Under the pieces are notes generated by a model, which did not search any database, was not told the origin of the DNA, and was given only the letters and a program-made list of their open reading frames with translations. This document shows, piece after piece, positions 49,088 through 62,458 of a stretch of 64,000 nucleotides of DNA. A program made the translations under genes and the position numbers. The DNA is from Hormiphora californensis (taxonomy: Eukaryota > Ctenophora > Tentaculata > Cydippida > Pleurobrachiidae): positions 1,338,232-1,402,231 of the forward strand of contig CM035356.1 of NCBI GenBank assembly GCA_020137815.1, given 5' to 3'. Each line of letters opens with the position of its first letter. Positions within the stretch are counted from its first letter, which is position 1.

Positions 49088-52000
49088 ATGGCCGACCAAC
49101 AACACCATCAAAATCAACAACAACTGCTACAACAACAACAACTGCAACAACAACAACAACTGCTACAACAACAACAACAACAACAACAACTGCAACAACA
49201 ACAACTACAACAACAGCAGCAGCAGAGGGCGAAATTCAACTTTAAAAGCAGGAACGTTGCTAAGAACATTACAACAGACTACCTATCCTCCCAGTTGGAA
49301 TCTTTTGGTAGCACCTCTAAGTTGGCCTCTCTACCTAAACCTGCTCCCCAGCAACAGCAACCGGGTCAGATTGGGTTCCAAGGAATGATGATGCCCCAGC
49401 CTGGTGGGTTCGGGATGAATGCAAACATGCAAATGGGACAAGGGTATGGAGGTTTTGGGCAACAAGGTTTCCCTCAAATGCAGTCTGGATTTGGCCAGGC
49501 ACAGGGCGGTTTTGGCCAGGCTCAGAGTGGATTTGGACAGGCTCAAGGCGGTTTTGGGCAACCACAGGGCGGTTTTGGCCAGGCTCAGAGTGGATTTGGG
49601 CAGGCTCAAGGCGGTTTTAGCCAGACTCCGGGCAGTTTTGGGCAGGCTCAAGGCGGTTTTGGGCAGTCTTCTGGATTTGGTGGTCAACAAGCTTTCAGTC
49701 AGCCTGGATTCGGTCAACCTACCACCAATCAATCTCAGACATCTGGGTTTAGTCGACGACAATCGCAGCCAGGGTTCAATCAGCCCAATTTAGGTCAACA
49801 ACAACCTCTGTCAGGTTTCAGTCAGGCACCTTTCACCCCATCGTCATCATCAACAGGATTTGGAGGTCAATCAGGAATGTTTTCTGCTACCCCTTCCTCT
49901 GGAAACTCAACTCCTCAACCTAGCACTGTCGGGCTTTCTTTTGGGTTCAACTCTCTTTCCATGCAGGAAAGTAACAAGCCTGCCCCTGCAGCTAGTGATC
50001 AGTTTTCACACTTGGATACTTTATTTAGGAGTAAACCTACAACACCAGCTGCACCTGCGGATCCTTTCCTGAACCTCCGACCAAACGATGGGCTTGGTGG
50101 TGGTGATTTCAATCCCTTTCCTGATGCCAAGCCTGCAGCTGCTCCATCAGCTACTACATCAGCTGCTGTACCCTCTGCTGATCCGTTTCAAGGCGGGGCA
50201 TTTGGATCTGCTGCTAGTGATCCCTTTGGAACTGGTACATTCTCTGGAACTGCTGCTGAAACACAGCAGGACCTATTTGCTCAGGTTCCCACTAAAAGTA
50301 AAGAGGTTGACTTGTTCGCTGCTCCTCCTCCTCCTGCTGCTGCTGCCCCTAAAACGGAGCAAGTTAGCCTCCTGCCCAAACCACCAACCAAGAAGACAGT
50401 TCGCAGCGTCAATCGTTAAACCCCGACCCACAGCTGGTCACAAAGGTATTCCACCTCCATCAGGGGCTAAACCACCACAGCCACCTCGGCCAGCCGCTAG
50501 CAACCAACCCCAGCCACCGCGACCAGCTGCCAGCCAACCATCACAAGCCCCGAGTTTACCGGCTCGACCTACTCCACCTCCATCACTGCCAGCTAGACCC
50601 ACACCGCCTCCATCGCTTCCCGCCCGGCCTACTCCCCCGCCCCCGAGTTTACCAGCCCGACCTACTCCACCTCCTGCCAGCCAGCCCACTCGACCAACTC
50701 CACCTCTTGCCAGCCAGCCCACTCGACCAACTCCACCTCCTGCCAGCCAGCCCACTCGACCAACTCCACCTCTTCCCACCACGACTCTGGCGGATAAGTA
50801 CAGTGTGATAAGCGAGTTCAGTAACATGGAGGATAAAGGAAGTATATTCGGTGAGCAATCCAGTGAGCAATTTGGGGTATTTGGAGCACAAAACAGCAGT
50901 AATGCCTTCACAACTGTAGACCCAACACAGAAAGATGTGTTTGGGATGAGCAAGTCTACCGACTTGTTTTCTCCTCCTCAGCCTGATTTGTTTGCAGCAC
51001 AACAAACTTCCCAACCAACTCAGGATCTATTCGCTAAACAGCAGCCTGACATGTTTACAAGCCAATCATCTAAACCAGACCTGTTTGCCCAAACAACTGC
51101 TCCGTCACCCAAACTGGACCTATTCGCAAGCCTCCCATCCACAAATGCAGGGCCATCGTCTGATCCTTATAGTGCGTTTGCTGCTTTAGAACCTCCCAAA
51201 GAGGAGAACGTGTTTGGAAATCAGGGTGGTGGTGATATTTTCTCTGCAGGAGGCAATGTGTTTGCTGCACCAGAACCAGTACAGAGCACCATTTCCCAGC
51301 CCACACAGCCGAACCAGGGTGACCTATTCGCAGCACAACCACCTGTCCAACAGCCCGGAGATTTTTCCAATTTTGACAGCATGTTTACATCTCAAGATCT
51401 ATTTGCAGCGGACAATAAACCCAATCTGCCTCCTCCCTCGACTACAGGAGGAGATCTGTTCGGAGGGGCCAAAATAGAGCCCTCAAATCCGTTCTTCACC
51501 TCCCGGGAATCACCCAACCCGTTCACCACAACAGAAGACCCATTTGGTGCAGCTGCAGGTAGTGATCCGTTCGGAGAGGGAGCATTTAGTGGGGACCCAT
51601 TTGTACCCAGTAACAGGGCAGCCAGTGGAAGTTCATCCAGTGATCCTTTCAAGCTGACAGAGGATCCTTTCTCGGGAATCAAACGAGAACGACCCCGTGG
51701 GGTGAGTTACATCTAATTAGTAAATCTTACTAAAATAACTAGTTAGTTTTTGGAATGTTTAGATTTCGTGGGTGATTATTGAACTAATTGTTTCAGATAC
51801 CAACAAGTAAACCGGCAGTCCCATCCAAACCTAAAACACTGGGTGGAGCCCCTACAGTTCCCAGGAAACCAACTGTACCCTCTAAACCGGTGTTGCCTCC
51901 AAAACCAGGAACTGTTGAGGTAGATGGCGCGGGGAGACCTACAACTCGGGTTAGTAATACTGGGGAAACATGTTGGGAATTAGTTGTTAAATGTTACCCC

Positions 52001-55000
52001 CCCCCCCCCAATTTCTACTTTCCCTTTCTAACCCCTTCAGGATATAATGACGTCACGACATAAAAAGAAAGCCCCGCCACCGCCCCCTAAACTAGTGGAC
52101 ATTGCACCGCTCCTAATTCTACCCAAGACTGGTGCCCCAGCCCGACCTGCTGCCCCTGGTGGAGGAACGAAACCCTCTGGTCCCCCACCCCCAGTACCAC
52201 CCCGACCGGCTCCAAGTCACATCCTCTATCATTATATGATGAAGGCAGGACCTCACGCTATTGCTCTATACGAGTTCGAGGCTGAAAATGAAGACGAGTT
52301 GACATTCAAGGTAATTGGGGTTAGCGTTGATTTGTCAATAATTATACCTAGATAAACATATTATAATGATTATTCTTCAAATTGTTCTCAGGTCGGTGAT
52401 GTTATAGCATTAGAGTGTGATGTCAGTGATGAATGGTACTCAGGATCTGTTGGACTAAAGAGAGGGATATTCCCTAAAAACTTGGTGGACGTCAAAATAC
52501 AACTTCTACCTAAGTAAGAACCCATTGAAACCTATGTTAGGGCCCAGGGAATGGGTACCTTTTATTGCCCCACACGCTAGGAGTATCTACTCGAAACTAC
52601 AAGTTACACACACGAGGTCAGAGGTGCATGCATGCACTTAAATAACTTATACTGATAAATGTTGTACAAATTTAGAAATTTAAATCTCTTCAGGAAATCA
52701 GTCGCAGAAGCCCCAGAGCCAGATATACCCCAACAGCAATATATTCCAGTGGTCTCCACAACAATTCCTGCTGTTCCTGCAACAACAACTCAATCTGCTG
52801 CAGATCCATTCAATGCGTGGGGTGACGATAGGACTCCATCCCCTCCCCCATCACCCCCTGCCATGTCATTACCTCCCACTGTAATATCACCACCATCACC
52901 CATACAATCTGTGCTCCGCTCTACGTCACCCATTCAATCTGTATTCCCTCCCCGCTCTATGTCACCGGTCCAGTCCGTCTTCCCTCCCCTCTCACCATCA
53001 CCCTCCTACCCACCACCATCACCCTCGACCTCTGCTTCACCCGTCAAAGAGGACAGGATATCCATGGAGAATCCTTTCTTCCGGGCAGAAAATCCATTTA
53101 TGGCAGATCTCCCTCGTGCTATTAGCGCTGAGACTCTTGGTAAGAATTACTATCCGTCACCTCGATTTATCTTTATCCCTCTCAGAATTCAGCAATGATT
53201 CTCCCTCTTTCTCTCTTTCTCTCTCCTTCTCTCGTTTTTGTGATCTCATTATCCATCGCTCTATTTAAGTAGCTCCGCTCCTGCTAGAGACAAACCAATT
53301 GCATAATTTTTACAGAAGTGTGTACCGCCTTGTATACATTTGAGGCTGAAGAGGAGGATGAACTGTGTTTGACGAAGGGAGATGTCGTCCAAATCTTGGG
53401 TAAGCGAATTTGGGGATAAGTGGAGCGCGCGGGGACTTGATCTTGAGAAAATGTTACAGTGTGCGCTTAGCATTGCTGCGCGCGACCACAACCAGAATAG
53501 GACATGAACCGGCCACTGGGGCGTGTACGGAAACCCAGTTTGGTAACTGTAAGCTAACTGCTTCCTGGCTCCTGGCTCCTGCTCTATTCCTAACCAGGGA
53601 ACTTGGAAACTTGCCACTCAATTATTATTTTCAGAATATGTTGATGATGATTGGTTGAGAGGTAGAGTCGGTGGAAAGGAAGGACTCTTCCCTCGATCAT
53701 TTGCCGGCTTTGGTAGCGAGGTTTGTACAACTTATTTCCCATCCCCTGAATTTATATTCTCCCTACCATCCCCTGAATTTATATTCTCCCTACCCTCTCT
53801 CTTCTCCCAGGTTGGTGACGAGGAGGTGACACCAGTGGTGGACCCCGACACTCACTCTGTATCTGTGTTGTATGAGTTTGTAGCTGAACTAGAGGACGAA
53901 CTGACCATCCATCCTGGTTTGTGATAATAAAGAACTGTTTCTAATTGATTTTAGTTATCCTTGGTTTAGTTTTAAATATAAAAAACTGAGAATGAATTTA
54001 CTCTTTAGCAAGTAAAGTGTAAAGACTGGAAACTTTTTTTCTAATTCCATTGTATTTGTCTGCAGGCGAAATGGTACGGATTATAGAGATATTAGGGGAG
54101 GGTACATGGTACAGGGGCATGTGTAATGGTAAAGAGGGGATATTTCCTGCTGAGTATGTACCTGATATCCCATCTAGTTGGAATATTCCAATCGCCGCAC
54201 CCGAGACACTAACAGGTACCCACTTGCTCTTTAAAAACTGAATTACAGGGTGTTACTGACACCCCTCCCAAACCACTCATTCCAGACTCTTTTTCGCTTA
54301 GTATTAAATTAATACTAAGCGAAACAGAGTCTGGGATCAATACTATTAATTAATAATTAGTAAATCACGAATATAACCTGTAGGTACAGTGGGGGATTCC
54401 AGTACTGATAGTGATGATGATGATGATAGTGCTCTTCGCAGTGCTCAGTTTCCTGGTGAACATGGACCCGCTGAGGTATGGGTGGTTAATAAGTGTCAGC
54501 ACTTTTGGGGTATTTAGCAGTATTGGTAACGGTGTTAGAAATGGTAGAGATGTTAGTTGAACCTTAACAATTTCCCCACTTTGTTAGGTTTTAGCAGATT
54601 TTAAAGCGGAGAATGATTTTGAGTTGTCTGTTAACAAGGGCGATATGATAGAGGTGTCAGCGAGACTCAATGAGACCTGGTTTGAGGCATCTCACAATGG
54701 AAAATCAGGTGTCGTTCCTACCAACTTTGTACGATTACTTGATTCTCGTGATGATAGTAGCCCTTCTCCAGAAGGTATTTGATTAATTGAGCATGTGCTG
54801 AGCTGTGTAAAATGTTGATCGGTTATATTTTCTGTCTAGTTTCATCTTTTGATACGATATTCAGCCAACTGTATAAACGGTTGAAATTGTTCGTTCGTCT
54901 GTGAAGCTACTACACTGTACACTACCAGATCATTTGCCTGTACAGACGAATATACACTTACAGCATCCCTACCTCCCGAAATTGAAACCGTTCTTTATCT

Positions 55001-55648
55001 CTCTCTCCATCCGCTCCATCCTACTCTTCACCTCTCTCATAACTGACACAACCCCCCCCCCCTCTCTGACACACTCACTCCCTCCCTCTAACACACATCT
55101 CCCTCCATCATACACCTCCCCTCTCTCACAACTGACACACTGTCTCCCTCACCCCCTCTCTCCCTCCCTCCTTCACCTCCTCTCTCTGACACTCCCTCCC
55201 CCAGGTGGTATGACACTACCTGATGATGACACACCTGCACGTGTTGAATTGGATCAACCCCCTGCTATAAAGGTCGGGGATATTCTCAGGGCCATTTATG
55301 CCTTCCAAGCAGAGACAGAAGATGAGCTTAGTTTTGAAGAGGGAGATGTTATCAAGGTATTGAATTGAAATATTAATGTTGGGTATGGGTACTTCATACC
55401 CTTTTTTACCGACAGCCATGTGTGTATAAAGACAAAGAAGACAATCGGGAGGGGGATGGTATACCACAGCTGCTGCTGTCTGTCAATATGCGAGATTCAA
55501 AGTTAACACAAATCTTTCTCACCAGGTGACTGAATACATCAACGAGGAATGGTTGAAAGGATCAGTGAGTGGTGGCCCTGAGGGTCTCTTCCCCTCTAGT
55601 TATGGGATCCCAGCCGTCCTGGCAGGGGAGGAGGGTGGCCTTCCTTGA
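49088..55648 (+). CDS. SH3D19: SH3D19-like adaptor with five C-terminal SH3 domains
   Basis: Exons: 49088-51701, 51797-51949, 52041-52310, 52392-52513, 52694-53139, 53316-53399, 53635-53720, 53811-53916, 54066-54215, 54384-54475, 54588-54774, 55205-55356, 55526-55648. All junctions are in phase; about 1527 residues once the exon 1 frame break is bridged. The N terminus is polyglutamine, then FGQAQGGFGQ-type repeats. A long region carries DPF, NPF and DLFA motifs (AP2, EH-domain and clathrin ligands) and PxxP runs. Then come five SH3 domains, starting at ALYEFEAENEDELTFK, ALYTFEAEEEDELCLT, VLYEFVAELEDELTIH, VLADFKAENDFELSV and AIYAFQAETEDELSFE. Five C-terminal SH3s with a proline-rich front match SH3D19/EVE1; the endocytic motifs suggest vesicle traffic. 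ATG 49088 was chosen for its GCCATGG context over 49055. Exon 1 has a UAA at 50417-50419 in the first frame, with coding continuing one base over. Confidence 0.82.
50298..50419 (+). other. Frame break in exon 1 of the SH3 gene
   Basis: The first frame ends CGT TAA at 50417-50419. Skipping one T gives CGT AAA CCC CGA, and the frame then stays open to 51701 in the same compositional style. Alternatively an intron 50298-50406 (GTAAAG ... TTCGCAG, 109 nt) restores the frame exactly. The candidate intron itself encodes the DLFAAPPPP-type motif expected of the protein. Confidence 0.6.
54296..54334. repeat. Intronic perfect-type palindrome
   Basis: TTTCGCTTAGTATTA followed by TAATACTAAGCGAAA, extended by AGACTCT / AGAGTCT with a small mismatch. 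It lies in an intron of the SH3 gene. Confidence 0.7.
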
Positions 55649-56423
55649 TCTAAGGGGGGGGGGTGTAAATATATATTGTGTGTGAAGAAGGGGAACTCTG
55701 ACGTGCTGGTACACTGAGAGAGGAGGGAACTACTGTAGAAATATAGAGGGATATTATTTTTGGTATTTTGATGAAGTTGTTTGAGTGTTTAACACCAACT
55801 ATAGATCTTTGAGACAGGCGCTACTTTTTTAGTCACGCTACATAGAAATATAATGTTGTTAAGCGAGGCAAATATGGACTCAATATTATATCTGATTGAT
55901 ACCTAAAAATGATTTTCAATCTCGTAATATTATGATCATGTTTTGGGCGAATTGTTTTAGAGCACGACATCATTATCTGTAATAAGTGTACATGTGAGGT
56001 GAGATAGTCTGTGTGTATGTGTGTGTGTATGACAAAGCTTTGATTCACTTTTTAAAGATATGTGATGATGACAATTTCATTTATTTCTGGTAAAAAATTC
56101 AGAGTTTATTACAACTTCCTCGTGACCCTTTTCACCTACTCCTATTATAGGAGTAGGTGAAAAGGGTCTAATCGATACATAATCCATACTCCACAATTAC
56201 AGATTAATCCCCTCCATTACGGAGTCCATAACTTTACTCACTGAGTATTACTCAGCTCCAAACAAAGGAAAGAGAAGGAGCTATTTTTCAGGGGCGCAGT
56301 GTGCAAGACAAGTACGACCGTACAGTGTGATTCTCTCTTTTGGAGCTGCTACGATTTGTTTCTATCTCTCTGAGCTAGATATTTCTATAACAATCAATCT
56401 CCCTGACCTGCATACCCTCCAAA
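55649..56423. other. Intergenic between the SH3 and tetraspanin genes
   Basis: Presumed 3' UTR of the SH3 gene on the left. It includes a 45-bp perfect hairpin at 56127-56168 (GACCCTTTTCACCTACTCCT and its inverse, 4-base loop). The tetraspanin promoter must lie to the right; no clear TATA box was seen. Confidence 0.5.
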
Positions 56424-59013
56424 ATGCACCTCAACGACTTATCAACTGTTGAGGGTGAGTGATAATATACTGGTGCTGTGTTGTTTTTGATTATGTCTCT
56501 TCTTCTCAACATTTTTTTGATGAACCAGCTTGCACAGTGCACACCCCTCTTTTCCCTACAACCCTGTAACTATGATTCACCTCACTTTAATGACTAATCC
56601 CTTGTTTGATTAACCTATTACTAACTCTAATCTCCCTTGTTCTCCAGAGGTAGACGAGGTAACAAGTTGTAGTTATTTGGGGTACCTCGCAGCCAGGATC
56701 AAGATAGAGAAGAGACTCAGTACAGAGAAGAAGATACGAGCTATGAAGAAGGTGGCTATCTTCTTCAACCTCATCTTTGTTGTAAGTTGAAATACGACTG
56801 ATTATGTTTGTTGAGTACCCCCTCACAACAATGCAATAAGGATGGGTCGATGTAGTTATCGACTCTACTAAAGATTATTGTGCATTGCTGGTAAATGATA
56901 AAACTAAACCTTTTGCTAGTTAGGTTTTTTGGTGTGTTCGGTTTCATGAGATTTCAATAAACAGTATTGTACTATCCTTACTCAGCAAGTTTTATCAGTT
57001 TATGTCTCTTTCAGCTCCTATCTTTCATGGTTATGGCGCTATCTTTCATACTATTCACCGAGGGAAAACTTTACGTTCGGAAACTTGAGGTATGGTGTTG
57101 ATAAAGGATAGTATGAACAGTTAGTATGAACAGACCTCTGGGCTCTGTAATTTGAATATTTTCAACCTTAGTCTTGGAACGGCGCGATGCCGCCATACCC
57201 CATTTGATTTTGACATTGCGCTCAGATGGGTCACGGCGCCAGACAGAACGATGTCGATATGCTCCGTACTTTGTTACTGTTGCCCCCCCCCCCTCACCCC
57301 CATTCTGCACAGGACTATCTGATTCAGCTGACAGCAACCCTCTTCTTTTCTGGATCTATCCTTCTCACCATCGCCTCCCTGGGCCTCTACTCCACCCTAA
57401 AACCTGGCCTGGCCATCCTTGTCGCGGTATGTTGGGGTAATGAGGTGTATGATTATAAATTAGGCAAGGGCCAGGGTGGAACAAAGTGGTATCAGTCATC
57501 TGTCAACAACAGTTAATCGAAGAATAAGATGATATAAGTTGGGAGAATCATTCCCCGTAACGTCCCGGCCCGTCACACCCTGTTATGTTTCTTCTTCTGT
57601 TTTCAGTTCGTCCTGATTACAATACCACTACTCGGTGGGGAGATTCTAACTGTCGTACTAGCTATCGTGGATCTAGGTAACTACACGTTCTTCGTGGTTG
57701 TGATTTCAAGGGTTTTCCCAGAAACTTCTCTGCTGTTCCCATGTACTATGTTCAGTCGGACACGGTAAACCTGGGTCCGACTGTACCTATTATTGTTATG
57801 ACTATGAGGTATCCTCACAATATTATCCTCACATGACTCCCCTCCCTCCAGATATTATAGAGAGTTTTATAGCCAGTGTAATGCTAACCCTGTATGAAAG
57901 TTATGGGAACAGAGCCACCGATGTAGGGTTCACAGCGACACTAGCTGTAGATGGGGTCCAGTATAGCATGAGGTGATTAGATAGCGTCCTATCAGTGGTG
58001 CTCCGTCATATTGGCCACACGCATAGCGCCCACCCATGCGTTGTTCTGAGCGTTCAAAACTAACAATTTATGCTTTTTGAGCGTTTTGGACGCTGGGAAC
58101 CACGCTGGGAAAGACGCACGGGGGCGTGTGTGTGGCCAATATGATGGGTCCAATATATATGACGGAGCACCAATGTATGATGTATCTGGGACATAACCAA
58201 CCCCACCATTTCCCCCTTTCTATCAATCTCTCTCTCTCTCTCCCTCTCTCCCAGTTGTTGTGGACACACCTCACGTGACGACTGGAGGAATGCAGGGGTT
58301 GCGGAGTGGTGGGCTACCAATGTGAAGCTCTACCCTGATAGCTGCTGTAACACTACCACCCTAACATCCCGTGGCAGTGAGAGATACGAATGTGGCTCTG
58401 CTGCTGTTCAAGACTTCGTACCCTACTACTTTTATCAGAAGGTACATGATTTAACAACTTCCCAGATAATAGGGCACAGATCTCAAGCCTTTGACCCATC
58501 CCAGTCCCTCACTCCCTCACACTTGATCATGATTTCACCTACAGGGGATTTCTCACCATGGCAAACCTCTCCATCCCACATCTAGGGTCCATTGTCCAAT
58601 GTTACCATGGCAACCCCCTTCCATCACAGGGTTGTTACGAGAGTTTGGTGGCTCTCCTCAGACAGTACCTCCACTACCTGATACCCAGCCTTATTGTGGC
58701 GGTGGTAGCCCAGCTTTACATATGTTTCAATAACCTCATCGCCCTACTCTTTTACAAGGGGAACACACGTCGGGTAAGTGGTGAGAGGGAGGTTTAACGG
58801 CCTTTTGTGATGTCATCACGTTCTAGTAGGGACAGTTCTAAACCGTTTTTCACACAAACAAACTAAGTGAAAAACAAAAAACAAACTGACTGAACTATTC
58901 CCGGGGCACAGGTGAAACGTGTTAAAAGAAAGGTACAAAGTGGAATAAACAAGGTTAAGATCCCTGTGAAGGGGAAACGTAATAAATATGATAACACAGA
59001 TGACAAAGTGTGA
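56424..59013 (+). CDS. Tetraspanin
   Basis: Nine exons in phase: 56424-56454, 56648-56781, 57015-57089, 57313-57426, 57607-57676, 57852-57972, 58255-58441, 58630-58773, 58912-59013; 325 residues. After a charged N terminus of about 45 residues come TM1 (VAIFFNLIFVLLSFMVMALSF), TM2 (ATLFFSGSILLTIASLGLY) and TM3 (LAILVAFVLITIPLLGGEIL). The large extracellular loop has the diagnostic CCG (RSCCGHTSRDDW), a second PDSCC and single cysteines at YECGS and KGCYES. TM4 (YLIPSLIVAVVAQLYICF) is followed by a very basic tail (VKRVKRKVQSGINKVKIPVK). Tetraspanins organise membrane microdomains with integrins and other partners. The long N-terminal cytoplasmic part (usual is 10-20 residues) and the lysine-rich tail are unusual. 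Confidence 0.88.
57997..58171. mobile_element. 175-bp hairpin element in a tetraspanin intron
   Basis: Ends GGTGCTCCGTCATAT and ATATGACGGAGCACC, with subterminal ATTGGCCACACGC facing GTGTGTGGCCAAT. Related sequence occurs at 6888. No coding capacity. Confidence 0.65.
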
Positions 59014-60135
59014 TAATCTCTCTCACCATCTGGCTGTTATCAGTGACAGACTCAGCTGACAAACTGTTGTCATGACAACAAAAAAACATGCGACAAACTG
59101 TCTCTCTAAAATGTTTCATGTTAAAATATCTTGAACTGTTGTCAATGGTACAGCTCTCGACAATCTCAACTTCGAACGTGTCAGAAGCACGGTTCATTGA
59201 CAATATAAACTGTACAAAAACTAGGTGTATAAAATATAGAGTTTTCGGTAAATTGTTTTTAACTATTTGATTTGATAGTTTTCATTTTCTCTTCCTCTCA
59301 CTCTCTCTCTCAATCACCTAGCCAGTCTTTTTTCGGGCGCAATTCCTAAACAAGTCTTTATGGCAAATCATATAACATGTGTCATATACAGGGTGTTCAT
59401 TTTGGATCTTTACAAGCATTGGGCTTCACCCAGAAAAAAGTTGACAAGATTAGGTCATGAAACTTCATACTTGGACTATTCTATACCCTCATTCAAGGTT
59501 CCTGGGGGTTTTGGAGCTCTAGCACCCCGGCAAGTGTGTTTTTGGCATCAAAACTACCAGAAGGAATTTTTTGCTGGTGCTGAGACTTTGTTAAAATGTT
59601 TTTTGGGTATTTTCTATGTCAATCCTAAAGTTTGATGGAGATTGGATGTGTTTTTCGGACTCAAAATTTCGTAAAAAGACTCCATTTTTGCCGTTTTTGA
59701 GCTGTTTTCGAGCCTTTCCAGCCACTTTTTACGAAATTTTGAGTCCGAAAAACACATCCAATCTCCATGAAACTTTAGGATTGACATAGAAAATACCCAA
59801 AAAACATTTTAACAAAGTCTCAGCACCAGCACAAAATTCCTTCTGGTAGTTTTGATGCCAAAAACACACTTGCCGGGGTGCTAGAGCTCCGAAAACACCA
59901 GGAACCTTGAATGAGGGTATACAATAGTCCAAGTATGGAGTTTCACAACCTAATCTTGTCAATTTTTTTTTCTGGGTGAAGCCCAACGCTTGTAAAGATC
60001 CAAAATGAACACCGTGTATCATGTGTCATATATGGATTATGATAGGAGTCTATTTGCCATGATCTTGATGGCTGAACTATAGTCACATCCAACAGTTAGT
60101 TCTTAGATGAGGCTGGGACACTTATCTCCCTTTCC
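59014..60135. mobile_element. CAGGGTGTTCAT hairpin element, second copy, in intergenic DNA
   Basis: The element spans about 59384-60017. The ends read ATACAGGGTGTTCATTTTGG and the inverse of ATACACGGTGTTCATTTTGG. CATGTGTCAT stands immediately outside both ends, a 10-bp apparent target duplication. The arms match the hairpin at 4119-4750. The rest of 59014-59383 is the tetraspanin 3' flank without a gene. Confidence 0.82.
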
Positions 60136-62384
60136 TCAGTTTCTTCCACCACCTCCATGATGATGACAGCTGTCTCGGAGTGTTGGGAATCTCTTGTTAG
60201 GTCGTATCACCATCGACTGAACCTGAAGATTAGAGGAACCTTAATTAAGGACAGCCTGGTTGAGGCAAGCCCGGGTAGAGCTTGTTGAGTAAGGGGTCAA
60301 CAAGGTAGAGCAGGGTCATCTAGATCGAGAATTACGAGAGTGGGATGATACTAAACAGCTAGTTGACTTTCCGCTGTCTAAGACAAAGCGGGGAATAAAA
60401 AGCTGGTTGACTAACCGCTGCCCATGGGTTGATATACCCCTCCTCAGGGACGAACACCACACTTCCATTTCCCTCCCAGGTGTAGTCAAGGTACTGCCCT
60501 ATCACCAGGTACCTACAGGAGGGGGATTAGGACAATTAGGGTCAGGGAGATTAGGACTCTTGGGTTTGTGAAGACATGGCTCTCGTGGAGAGTTTTGTGT
60601 TAGATACAATATGTACCCAGCAAGATATAACTAAATGGCGGGTGACTAGTAGTATATCAGGCTGGCACTTACTTCTGTCCAATTCTGCTGAGAGAGTGGA
60701 CACAGGAACATTTCTTGCCTCCCTTCACTAGGATTGTCACATTTCCAACGGTCAGGGCTGATGGTTTCTTCTGTTGGTATACCATTTCTACCTCAGCTTC
60801 ATACCAGTCACACGGTCCTGGAGGTATTGTTGAGTTAGAGTTGGAGAACAACAACTGGGGGTATTGTTGAGTTAGAGGTGGGGGAACAATAACTGGGGGT
60901 TAGGGAATCGGTCTCTCAGAAATGTTTACACAGAGGAGGTTATCTGGTTTGTTCAACCTTACTGTTCTGTTTTATCAGATAAAAGTTTGTCCTTCTAAAA
61001 TCCATCATTTAGTACTCACCCGACAGTGCGTAGTGCCATGTGTCAGTATTCTTCAGCCCTACCAGCCGTATCTTGGCAACTGAAAAAATAATCAGTTCAG
61101 TACACGTGATAGGCTAACTCTCAGATATATTCCCTCCCTGCACTTCTCCCCCTCTATCACCCCCCCCTCTCGGTGTATTTTTACCATCATGTTTATGTTG
61201 TTGCCCCAAGATTTTGGCCTGTCCAAATTATCTAGCCCGGCACACAATAATCTGGAGCTGGTCTGGCCGGATGGGTTTAGTTTGATGGCTAATTCAGCCA
61301 TTCTGGCGCTGAACAGCCCTGTACTAGAGGACTTGACAACACGACAGAAGCATACAACTATTGACATGGGTAATACTGATTAGTAGCGGCGTTGACCCGA
61401 CTTGAATTATGAGGCTGCATTGGCCCGACCTGACTATGGGGCTGCATTTTGTGATTGAAGATTCAATAATACTAATTGTAACACTAATTATAACACTAAT
61501 TGTAACAGGTTCATTCAGATGTCGGTTGGAGGGCGGGGAGCCAGCCCGACACTTTATTGAGGCCCTCTATTCTGGGAAAGTGAACCTCACGGCAGCGAAC
61601 TTTACACAAATTGCAATGTTAGCTGTCACCTTGAAGGTATGTGTGTTTAGTTTACAGGCATTGTTTGTTGATTATGGGAGTCACCATGACACCCCCACCC
61701 TAGAATTGTCTTTCAACCACCAAATCTCGTGATCTGACCTTGAGAGATCTCAGATTTCAATGTGTTTCATATATTTCCAGGTATCATGGGTTGACTACAA
61801 GTGCCAGAAGTACTTTGAAAAGCTGATAACCACTACTGCTGATTACCCCTCACTCCGCTACAGTGTGGACACAGCTATCGCCCTAAAGGACACCACTGAC
61901 ACCTATATAGAACTAGTGGTACCATCCCTACAACACATGGAGACAGAGTGTTTGTTTGATTTTCTACGCAGCTTTCTGAGTGAACCAGAGCTGAACAAGG
62001 GCCATCTGAACTTTATCCTACGATTAACACGACACCACACTGCTATTTCATTGGTTCTTAGGATCCTGAAGGATGGACTAGAGAGTACTGGAGAGTTTAG
62101 TGACAATGCTAGTTATGTCTTCCAGAATCTAAATGTCGCTAGTTGTCTCAAATATGATGGAAAGGTCTATAATGAACTCCTGGATTTGCTATTTGATGCG
62201 GGGCTGCAACAGAATTATTGTTACACCAAGAGTAGTAATAAAGTCTACCAGGTGCTGGACTTTATACTGAAACCGTGTCAGAAATGGCAATAATGAGGAG
62301 TAGTAATGATGAGTGTTCTCTTTTAACCTGTTGATCAGGCTGAAAATATTGTAGAAAAAAGATAAGGAAAGAGAGAGAGTGAGA

Positions 62385-62458
<74 letters not shown>

